15,698 nt of DNA from Oscillospiraceae bacterium (GTDB taxonomy: Bacteria; Bacillota; Clostridia; Oscillospirales; Acutalibacteraceae): positions 1 to 15,698 of the forward strand of contig JAQXLO010000031.1 in assembly GCA_029012165.1 (NCBI GenBank), read 5' to 3'. Numbering within the stretch: position 1 is the first letter of the stretch; every line of letters begins with the position of its first letter. Shown here one piece after another: positions 1-6,730 of the stretch. A program made the position numbers and the translations under genes. The notes under the pieces were generated by a model. It had not been told where the DNA came from. It made no database searches and saw only the letters and a list, made by a program, of their open reading frames with translations.

Positions 1-763
1 GCAATATTTTGCACGGGTGATTCTTTCACCGGCTTTTCCCACTTCGCTCATGGGTCGTGCAATATTTTGCACGGGTGATTGTTTCGCTGGCTTTCCCCCG
101 CTCCGCTCGCAAGTCGTGCAATATTTTGCACGGGTGATTGCTTCGTCGGCTTTCCCCCGCTCCGCTCGCAAGTCGTGCAATATTTTGCACGGGTGACGGT
201 TCTGCCGACTTTTCCCGCTCTGCTCACAGGGCGTGCAATTTTGCACGGGTATTGTTCCGTCGGCTCCTCCCGCTTTGCTCACAGGGCGTGCAATATTTTG
301 CACGGGTATTGTTTCGTCGGTTTCTCTCGCTCCGACCATAGGTCGTGCAATAATTTGCACGGGCGGTTGTTTCGCCGGATTTCTTCCGCTCCGTTCACAG
401 GTCGTGCAATATTTTGTACGGGCGAGTGCTCCGTCGTTTTTTCGCTCCGCTCGCAGGGCGTGCAATAATTTGCGCAGGCGTTTGCTCCGTCGTTTTTTAG
501 CTCTGCCCATTGGTCGTGCAATAAATTGCGCAGGCGATTGTTCCGTCGGTTTCTCCCACTCTGCTCACAGGGCTTGCAATATTTTGCACGGGTATTGTTT
601 CGCCGGATTTTTTCCGCTCCGTTCACAGGTCGTGCAATATTTTGCACGGGTGGTTGTTTCGTTGGTTTCTCCCGCTTTGCTCACAGGGCGTGCAATATTT
701 TGCACGGGTATTGTTTCGCCGGATTTCTTCCGCTCCGTTCACAGGTCGTGCAATTTTTTGCAC
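1..763. repeat. Tandem array of 55-59 bp units, each with a 16-bp palindrome
   Basis: Fourteen copies of the core GTGCAATATTTTGCAC, or close variants, start at about -1 (cut by the window edge), 57, 116, 175, 233, 288, 345, 404, 460, 516, 574, 632, 690 and 748. Spacing is 55-59 bp. The core is a perfect inverted repeat (GTGCAA / TTGCAC, 4-nt loop). The sequence between cores is also conserved: CGGGTG or CGGGTATTG, then TTCGYCGG, a pyrimidine run, CCGCTCCG or CTCTGCTC, and CACAGG just before the next core. Units at 574-631 and 690-747 are almost identical, as are parts of the units from 345, 574 and 690, so blocks of two units have been copied. Unit length is not a multiple of three, so the long open frames here are not coding. 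The array continues past the left edge, and its function is unknown. It could be transcribed hairpins, protein binding sites or neutral satellite DNA. Confidence 0.95.
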
Positions 764-850
764 GGGTGATTATCCCATTGTCGCACGTTGCACTCCGTAA
801 TTTCACAGCCTCTCCATTTTTTCAAGCCAAAATCTTTACGAGGTGATTTT

Positions 851-1878
851 ATGGCGCTATCCGTTTTCTATGTCGGCGTTCTGCTTCTTCTGGCTCTTGT
901 CGGGATTCGTGTTCTGCCCAAGGGGAACTATGAACCGCTCAGTCCGGCGGACAGCACACGCTTCAAGGGGCTGCTGTGCTGTTTCACCATTTCTCCGGCT
1001 GGATTCCCGATCCCAATCCCGTGGTCTATGTGTTTTCCCACTGCGGGTCATACATCGTCGCCTGCTTTTTCTTCCTGTCCGGGTACGGGCTGTACAAAGT
1101 CGACAGCAAAAAGGACATCTCTTTCTCCCTTGTGCTGCGCCGTCTGCTGCGGCTGCTGATCCCCTATTGGTGCTGTGAGATCCTCTATTTGCTGGCGTAT
1201 TTCCTTTTCGGCATCGAGCCGGAAATTGCAGTGACGCCCGTCAACGTACTGTTGTCTGTTTTCTCCGCTGCGCATATCGTGGAGTTTTCGTGGTATGTTT
1301 CCGCTATCCTTGTGGTGTATGTGCTGTTTTTCCTGTGCATGAAATGCGTCAAAAAGCACGCCGCTGTTGTCCTGCTTATTCTGCTGATGGGATTGTTCTT
1401 CGTTGTCCCCGACCTATGGGGAACGTTCGTCGCCTTCCCCGTCGGTATGCTCGTTGCGCAGTACGAATCGGAAATCCTGCGCCGATTCAACCGTTTTCCC
1501 AAACGATTTGCCGCCTATGCGGTATGCGTCCTTCTCCTCGGTGTTTGCTTCTTTTTGAAAATTCGGGGACAAAGCATGGGCAGTCAGCTTTTGATGAATG
1601 CTTCTGACGCCGTGGGCGGCATCTTCTTTTGCCTGCCGGTATACATCGTGCTGACCAAGGTCAAAATCGGCGGAAAGCCGGCCGCATTTTTTGGCAGGAT
1701 CTCCTACGAATTCTATTTACTGCACGGCTTGTGCATCCGCATCGCCCACCGCTTTTTCGGCGTGGAGCAAGCCCTGGCATTCATCGCCGTTACCTTTGTG
1801 CTGACAACGGCACTGTCCTTTGCCACAGCGCTGGTCGGCGAAAGACTCACCGCCCTGTCCAAAAAACACCGCACTTAA
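851..1878 (+). pseudogene. Acyltransferase 3 family membrane protein, frameshifted
   Basis: This is an integral-membrane O-acyltransferase of the Acyl_transf_3 type, a family that usually acylates cell-surface sugars or peptidoglycan. The ATG at 851 follows a good ribosome binding site (GAGGTGATTTT). The first frame gives a membrane helix (SVFYVGVLLLLALVGI) and then STRFKGLLCC, the usual N-terminal KG motif, but it runs out of homology and stops at 1159. The +1-phase frame resumes at about 976 with VLFHHFSGW, which is the family's conserved HH segment. It continues through CFFFLSGYGL, RLLIPYW, WYVSAILVVYV, FPVGMLVAQY and YEFYLLHGL to the stop at 1876-1878. Joining the halves needs one lost base (or two gained) between about 964 and 990. 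The C-terminal frame has only a GTG at 976 without a ribosome binding site, so it is unlikely to be an independent gene. Real mutation, sequencing error and recoding cannot be separated here. The acyl acceptor is unknown. Confidence 0.85.
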
Positions 1879-1880
1879 AC

Positions 1881-1922
1881 AAAAAAGAGCCGACGCATTT
1901 TGTGCGCCGAGCTCTCTTTTTT
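1881..1922. terminator. Bidirectional rho-independent terminator
   Basis: The stem is GAGCCG plus CGCA (1887-1897) paired with TGCG plus CGAGCTC (1903-1914), with one mismatch, one bulged A and a TTTTG loop. An A6 tract precedes it and a TCTTTTTT tract follows. Either strand therefore shows a hairpin followed by a U-run. It lies between the plus-strand acyltransferase stop (1878) and the minus-strand lipoprotein stop (1928), so it serves both converging transcripts. Confidence 0.85.
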
Positions 1923-1927
1923 ATGCA

Positions 1928-2200
1928 TCAATAGGCCTGCGTATCGGAAATGATCCCATTCTGCGGGTCAAGGAAGCTGCCGTCTCCCATGTCGCTGGCC
2001 GCTTCGGAGAAAAATTCGGAAATGGTGTTTCCTTCCTCCCTCGGCGTAGTATCCATGAAACCGTTTCCTGTGGTGGTCGTGTTGTTGTTGACCCCTGCGC
2101 CGGAGCTTGTCGTTCCGTTATCCGCATTACCGCCGCAGCCTGCCAAAACCACGCAAAGCAGCACCGCAACGACTGCCAAAACGATGGCGGTCTTTTTCAT
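1928..2200 (-). CDS. Small lipoprotein, 90 aa, function unknown
   Basis: I do not recognise a family. The protein begins MKK, followed by a hydrophobic signal segment and the lipobox LAGC (residues 19-22). It should be lipidated at Cys22 and anchored on the outer face of the membrane. The mature part is short (about 69 residues), with a Gly/Asn/Thr-rich linker (including NNNTTTTGNG) and then an acidic segment (EEGNTISEFFSEAASDMGDGSF). A ribosome binding site (AAGGAGTG) precedes the ATG. It sits 78 bp downstream of the second ABC transporter gene on the same strand, with no convincing terminator between, so it is probably the last gene of the marR-ABC operon. A promoter of its own in the gap is not excluded. 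A bidirectional terminator follows. The link to efflux is inferred from position only. Confidence 0.8.
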   Translation of the reverse strand: MKKTAIVLAVVAVLLCVVLAGCGGNADNGTTSSGAGVNNNTTTTGNGFMDTTPREEGNTISEFFSEAASDMGDGSFLDPQNGIISDTQAY

Positions 2201-2278
2201 TTCGTTTCACTCCTTCAAATCTATGGTGTCGCAGATAGTTTGAACGAGTGCGCAAAAAATATACACGCTTTGAAAAAA

Positions 2279-4213
2279 TTATTCCAATTCAAATGCGCCG
2301 GTATAAAGCTGGTAGTACGTCCCCTTGCGGTCAATCAGCTCCTTGTGACTGCCACGCTCGATAATTCTGCCCTGCTCGAGCACCATAATCACATCGGCGT
2401 TCATGACGGTGGACAGGCGGTGCGCAATCACAAACACGGTACGACCCTCCATGAGCTTATCCATGCCACGCTGGACAATCGCTTCGGTACGGGTGTCGAT
2501 AGAGGACGTCGCCTCGTCGAGAATCATGACGGGCGGGTCGGCAACCGCCGCACGGGCAATCGCCAAAAGCTGGCGCTGACCCTGCGAGAGATTGGCGCCG
2601 TTATTCGAGAGCGGTGTGTCGTAACCCTGCGGCAGACGGGTGATGAAATCGTCTGCACCGGCAAGCTTTGCCGCCGCACGGCACTCGTCGTCCGTAGCGT
2701 CAAGTCTGCCGTAGCGGATGTTTTCCATGACGGAACCCGTAAACAGATTCGTCTCCTGCAACACGATACCGAGCGACGTGCGCAAGTCGGACTTTTTGAT
2801 CTTGTTGATGTTGATGCCGTCGTACCGAATTTTGCCGTCCGCAATGTCGTAGAAACGGTTGATGAGGTTGGTAATGGTCGTCTTGCCCGCACCCGTCGCA
2901 CCGACAAAGGCAATCTTCTGTCCGGGCTTTGCGTACACGGACACGTTATGGAGAACCGTCTTTTCGGGCGTGTAGCCGAAATCCACATCGGTTATACACA
3001 CATCGCCCTGCAGCTGCGTGTACGTCACGGTACCGTCGCCGTGCGGATGCTTCCATGCCCAGTGACCCGTATGCTTGTCGCTTTCGGTCACGGTACCGTC
3101 GGCAGCAATCTCGGCGTTGACGAGCGTCACATAGCCGTTGTCCTCCTCGGGCTGCTGATCCATCAAATCGAAAATACGCTCTGCGCCTGCCATAGCCATC
3201 ACGATGGCGTTGATCTGCTGGGTGAACTGGTTGAGGTTACCGGTGAACTGGCGGGTCATGTTGAGGAATGTGGCAACGATACCGATATTGAGCACCGAGC
3301 CGGACAAGCTGAAATTTTTGACATTCGCCAGCAGAAGCAGACCGCCTGCCACCGCCACCAGAACATACAGTACGTTGCCGATGTTCATGATAATGGGACC
3401 GAGCGCATTCGCATAAGCGTGCGCACGGAAGCTGTCCTCGTTGAGCCGGTCGTTGAGTTCGTCAAAATCCTTTTGTGCCTGCGCTTCGTGCGAGAACACC
3501 TTGACGACCTTTTGACCGTTCATCATCTCCTGCACATAGCCCTCGACCTTGCCGATGGACTGCTGTTGGCGCACGAAGTATTTTGCCGAACCGCCGCCGA
3601 TTTTTTTGGAGACGAGGAACATAATCACGATGCCTGCAATAACAATGAGCGTCATCCACACGCTGTAATACAGCATAATCGCAAACACCGACACAGCGAC
3701 GACGCCCGAGCGAATCAGCGACGGAATCGCCTGCGAGACAAGCTGGCGCAGAGTGTCCACGTCGTTGGTGTAGTAGCTCATGATGTCGCCCGTCTTTTTG
3801 CGGTCAAAGAAGCGAATGGGGAGATTCTGCATCCCGTTGAACACGGCACAGCGTACCTTGTGCAGAAAGCCCTGCGTAATCACGGCGCCGAGCTGGGTAA
3901 ACACCGCCGTTGCAATCAGCGCAATGACATACAGCACCGCAAGGAAAACAATCTGCGGGAGGATTTCCTTGGATGCACCCGCCCAATCCCGCAGGGGCAT
4001 CCACTTTTCGATGGACGAATAAATGCGGGGCATGAAGTAGTCGGGAATCGCCGCTACAACGGCGGAGAACACAATGCAGAACGCCGTAATCGGGACAAGC
4101 TTCGGGTAGAACTGCATCAGCATTTTCAGCACACGCTTGATGACGCCTTTTTTCATTTTGGGCATGGGTCTCTTTGCGCCCTCGTGCATTTCTTTCATAG
4201 CGGGTTTGCTCAT
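2279..4213 (-). CDS. Heterodimeric ABC exporter, catalytic subunit (BmrD/YheH-like)
   Basis: A 644-aa ABC half-transporter with a six-helix exporter domain (about residues 38-340) fused to an ATPase domain (about 400-640). Visible motifs are Walker A GATGAGKTT (438-446), signature LSQGQ (542-546), Walker B VMILDEATS with catalytic Glu567, and switch His598 in AHRLS. The non-canonical signature (Q for G) together with an intact Walker B is what the consensus partner of TM287/288-type heterodimers shows; the degenerate half is the upstream gene. Between the domains is an insert with four histidines (HTGHWAWKHPH, 381-391), longer than in a minimal half-transporter. The ATG overlaps the upstream stop as ATGA, behind GGAGGTGATG, so the two genes are translationally coupled. 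The likely role is ATP-driven export of hydrophobic drugs or lipids; the substrate is unknown. Confidence 0.95.
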   Translation of the reverse strand: MSKPAMKEMHEGAKRPMPKMKKGVIKRVLKMLMQFYPKLVPITAFCIVFSAVVAAIPDYFMPRIYSSIEKWMPLRDWAGASKEILPQIVFLAVLYVIALIATAVFTQLGAVITQGFLHKVRCAVFNGMQNLPIRFFDRKKTGDIMSYYTNDVDTLRQLVSQAIPSLIRSGVVAVSVFAIMLYYSVWMTLIVIAGIVIMFLVSKKIGGGSAKYFVRQQQSIGKVEGYVQEMMNGQKVVKVFSHEAQAQKDFDELNDRLNEDSFRAHAYANALGPIIMNIGNVLYVLVAVAGGLLLLANVKNFSLSGSVLNIGIVATFLNMTRQFTGNLNQFTQQINAIVMAMAGAERIFDLMDQQPEEDNGYVTLVNAEIAADGTVTESDKHTGHWAWKHPHGDGTVTYTQLQGDVCITDVDFGYTPEKTVLHNVSVYAKPGQKIAFVGATGAGKTTITNLINRFYDIADGKIRYDGININKIKKSDLRTSLGIVLQETNLFTGSVMENIRYGRLDATDDECRAAAKLAGADDFITRLPQGYDTPLSNNGANLSQGQRQLLAIARAAVADPPVMILDEATSSIDTRTEAIVQRGMDKLMEGRTVFVIAHRLSTVMNADVIMVLEQGRIIERGSHKELIDRKGTYYQLYTGAFELE

Positions 4214-5949
4214 TCGGCATCACCTCCGTTCGTTTGCTGTTCATAGATTTCACGGTAAATCGCACAGCGTTCGAGAAGCTCCTCGTGTGTGCCGGCATCC
4301 ACAATCTGTCCGCCGTCCATAATCAGAATCCTGTCCGCATCCTGCACGGAAGCCACACGCTGTGCGATGATAATCTTGGTCGTTTCGGGGATATAAGTAC
4401 CCAAACCTTCCCGAATCTTGGCGTCCGTTTTGGTATCGACAGCGCTGGTCGAGTCGTCGAGGATAAGAATCTTCGGCTTTTTCAGCAGTGCCCGTGCGAT
4501 ACACAGACGTTGCTTCTGTCCGCCGGATACGTTGGTACCGCCCTGCTCGATGTGCGTGTCATAGCCGTCGGGGAAGCTTTGGATAAAATCGTCCGCTTGC
4601 GCAAGCTTGCACGCCTCGACAATTTCCTCGTCCGTGGCGTCGGCATTGCCCCAGCGCAGGTTTTCTTTAATTGTACCCGAGAACAGCAGATTCTTTTGCA
4701 GAACCATTGCCACGGCACTGCGCAGGGTGTCGATGCGGTAGTCCTTGACATCCACGCCGCCGACCTTGACCGTACCCTCGGTCACGTCGTACAGGCGGGG
4801 AATCAACTGCACAAGGGACGACTTGCCCACGCCCGTACCGCCGATGATGCCGATGGTCTGTCCCGAGCGGATATGCAGGTCGATGTTTTCAAGTGCATCC
4901 CGCTTCGCCTTGGCGGAATACTTAAACCGCACGCCGTCGAAATCCACCGAGCCATCCTTGACTTCGGTCACGGCGTCCTTTTTCTCGGTTAGAGAGGGCT
5001 GTTCGTCCAGCACCTCAAAGATTCGCTTCGCCGATTCGCCGGACATGGTAAGCGTGACGTAAATCATGGACAGCATCATCAAGCTCATCAAAATCTGCAT
5101 ACCGTAGACGAGCATGGAGGAAATCTGTCCGATGTTGATGGTCGTGCCGCCCGAGCGGATGCTGATGATCGAGCCGGCAATCAAAATGAAAATCATGTTG
5201 AAGTACATGCAGAACTGCATCAGGGGCATGTTGGTGTTGACGATGCGCTCCGCACGGGTGAAGTCCTTGCAAATTTCCTCGGCGGCAACGCCGAACTTCT
5301 TTTTTTCGTACTCCTCACGGGAGAAGCCCTTGACCACACGCATGGCACGGACGTTTTCCTCGATGGATTCGTTCAGCCGGTCGTATTTGCGGAACACGCT
5401 TTGGAATGCGGGCATGGCGTATTTGCCGATGAGAATCAGACCCACTGCCAACAGCGGAATCACAACGACAAATGTGAGCGCCATCTTGCCGCCCATGCGT
5501 GCCGCCATGACGGCGGAGAAAATGAGCATCAGGGGACTGCGGATGGCGATACGGATGAGCATCATGTACGACATCTGCACATTCGTCACGTCCGTGGTCA
5601 GCCGGGTGACCAGCGAGGACGAGGAAAACTTGTCGATGTTTTCAAAAGAAAATGTCTGCGTTTTTTGAAAAATATCGTGGCGCAGATTGCGGGCAAATCC
5701 TGCCGAGGCACGGGCGGACGTGAAGCCCGCAATGCCGCCGCACGCCAGAGAAGCCACTGCCAACAGAATCAACTGCAACCCGATGTACAGGATGTGCCGC
5801 ATCGGTGCAGACGCCTTGATGTCGTTGACCATATTGGCGGTGATGAACGGGATATACGTCTCGATAATCGCTTCACCAACGATGAACAGGATCGTCAGGA
5901 TGGTGGGCGTCTTGTATTCCCGTATACATTTGGACAATCGTTTAATCAT
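4210..5949 (-). CDS. Heterodimeric ABC exporter, degenerate-site subunit (BmrC/YheI-like)
   Basis: A 579-aa half-transporter with membrane helices across about residues 15-310 and an ATPase domain at about 335-575. It has Walker A GGTGVGKSS (370-378), a canonical signature VSGGQ (474-478) and Walker B ILILDDSTS, in which Asp499 replaces the catalytic Glu. The switch histidine is replaced by Gln530 (IIAQRVAS). These two changes mark the non-hydrolysing site of asymmetric exporters such as TM287 and BmrC. Its canonical signature should complete the active site with the downstream subunit. The start overlaps the end of marR by 8 bp, with AAGGGGAG as ribosome binding site, and its stop overlaps the next start. 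Length and gene order match B. subtilis yheI-yheH (bmrC-bmrD). The substrate cannot be read from the sequence. Confidence 0.95.
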   Translation of the reverse strand: MIKRLSKCIREYKTPTILTILFIVGEAIIETYIPFITANMVNDIKASAPMRHILYIGLQLILLAVASLACGGIAGFTSARASAGFARNLRHDIFQKTQTFSFENIDKFSSSSLVTRLTTDVTNVQMSYMMLIRIAIRSPLMLIFSAVMAARMGGKMALTFVVVIPLLAVGLILIGKYAMPAFQSVFRKYDRLNESIEENVRAMRVVKGFSREEYEKKKFGVAAEEICKDFTRAERIVNTNMPLMQFCMYFNMIFILIAGSIISIRSGGTTINIGQISSMLVYGMQILMSLMMLSMIYVTLTMSGESAKRIFEVLDEQPSLTEKKDAVTEVKDGSVDFDGVRFKYSAKAKRDALENIDLHIRSGQTIGIIGGTGVGKSSLVQLIPRLYDVTEGTVKVGGVDVKDYRIDTLRSAVAMVLQKNLLFSGTIKENLRWGNADATDEEIVEACKLAQADDFIQSFPDGYDTHIEQGGTNVSGGQKQRLCIARALLKKPKILILDDSTSAVDTKTDAKIREGLGTYIPETTKIIIAQRVASVQDADRILIMDGGQIVDAGTHEELLERCAIYREIYEQQTNGGDAE

Positions 5950-6415
5950 GAATCGACTCCCCTTCCGTTTGGGTATTTTTTTCGTTTAGGTGCATGAAAA
6001 CACGCCGTATACTCTCGAGCGCACGGCAAAACTCCGTGCGGTCGTCCTCGGGCATAGACTCAAAAAAGGTGCGGTAGTAGACGGCGTCCTGCGAGAGGAA
6101 GCGGTCGATATATTCCTGCGCATGGTCCGTAATCTGCAAGCGAATGATGCGCCGGTCGTCGGGGTCGGACGCCCGCTCGACAAATCCGCGTGCAATCATC
6201 CTGTCCACAATTTTCGTCATCTGCTGTTTGGATGTGTGCGTGCATCGGGCAAGCTCGCTCATCGTCATATTGGGACACTCTCCGAGAATCCGAATACAGT
6301 AGTACATATTCAGACTCACGCCCTCTGCCAGCAGTGCCTTGAACGGCTTTGCGATATAACAGTACCACGGCGGCATGATGGACAGCAGCATATCCTGCAT
6401 ATCCTTTGTCTGCAT
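5942..6415 (-). CDS. MarR family transcriptional regulator
   Basis: A 157-aa winged-helix repressor of the MarR type, about the usual size. The N-terminal helices carry dimerisation and ligand contacts. MTMSELARCTHTSKQQMTKI (50-69) forms the helix-turn-helix, and ASDPDDRRIIRLQIT (82-96) is the wing with the family's D-x-R-x6-L-x-T pattern. The long C-terminal helices complete the dimer interface. A strong ribosome binding site (AAGGAGG) lies 8 nt before the ATG. It is the first gene of the efflux operon, behind a consensus promoter and a palindrome placed to be its operator. The most economical reading is an autorepressor that controls the two ABC genes and is released by the exported compound or a related ligand. 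The ligand is unknown. Confidence 0.93.
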   Translation of the reverse strand: MQTKDMQDMLLSIMPPWYCYIAKPFKALLAEGVSLNMYYCIRILGECPNMTMSELARCTHTSKQQMTKIVDRMIARGFVERASDPDDRRIIRLQITDHAQEYIDRFLSQDAVYYRTFFESMPEDDRTEFCRALESIRRVFMHLNEKNTQTEGESIHD

Positions 6416-6444
6416 GGATTGTACCTCCTTCTTGATAGTTCACT

Positions 6445-6463
6445 TTTATTTACAGTCAATAAA
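6445..6463. promoter_or_regulatory. Probable MarR operator (19-bp palindrome)
   Basis: On the minus strand the sequence is TTTATTGACTGTAAATAAA. The two halves are mirror images except for one base pair. It begins 8 nt after the -10 hexamer, covering about +3 to +21 of the predicted transcript, where a bound dimer would block the polymerase. Size and placement fit a MarR dimer site. Assignment to the adjacent regulator is inference. Confidence 0.65.
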
Positions 6464-6471
6464 GCATTCCC

Positions 6472-6500
6472 ATTGTACAGCACTCTCCAAAAAATGTCAA
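6472..6500 (-). promoter_or_regulatory. Sigma-A promoter of the marR-ABC operon
   Basis: Read on the minus strand, -35 TTGACA (6495-6500) matches the consensus at all six positions. A 17-nt spacer separates it from -10 TACAAT (6472-6477), which matches five of six. The start of transcription should fall near 6465, giving a leader of about 50 nt before marR. Such a strong promoter fits a unit kept silent by a repressor. Confidence 0.9.
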
Positions 6501-6633
6501 GCCAAAAGCCAAAAAGTTCACAGATTCGCCTCATTTGAACAGCTTCCCATGATTTCCTCGTCTGTCCGAGAAAGACAGAAAAAGCTGATACAGCCATCCC
6601 CCACGCCGAAAAATACTTTTTTGACAATATTCA

Positions 6634-6680
6634 AAAATCCCCCGAAGATCCTGCTCTTTATAAAGCATTCTCTTCGGGGG
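6634..6680 (-). terminator. Rho-independent terminator of the LRR surface-protein gene
   Basis: Arms CCCCCGAAGA (6639-6648) and TCTTCGGGGG (6671-6680) pair perfectly over 10 bp. Inside the 22-nt loop, TGCT/AGCA can form a second small stem. On the minus strand the hairpin is followed by ATTTTTGA. It lies about 50 nt past the stop codon at 6731 and upstream of the marR promoter, so it insulates the two units. Nothing convincing lies between it and the promoter (6502-6633). Confidence 0.8.
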
Positions 6681-6730
6681 GGACGTTTTACGGTTGCGCC
6701 CGAATTACTTTGGGGGCACGACCAAAAAAT

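Noticed and set aside
1..763. CRISPR array
   Set aside because: The repeated core is only 16 bp and the intervening DNA is homologous from unit to unit rather than unique; no cas genes are present.
79..769. Repeat-encoded proteins over the palindromic array
   Set aside because: Several frames on both strands stay open at once because of the repeats, unit length is not a multiple of three, and no ribosome binding site or coherent protein repeat is seen.
1820..4246. 808-residue plus-strand open frame
   Set aside because: It is antisense to the ABC transporter gene, which has all family motifs; the translation is His/Arg/Val-rich without any recognisable domain.
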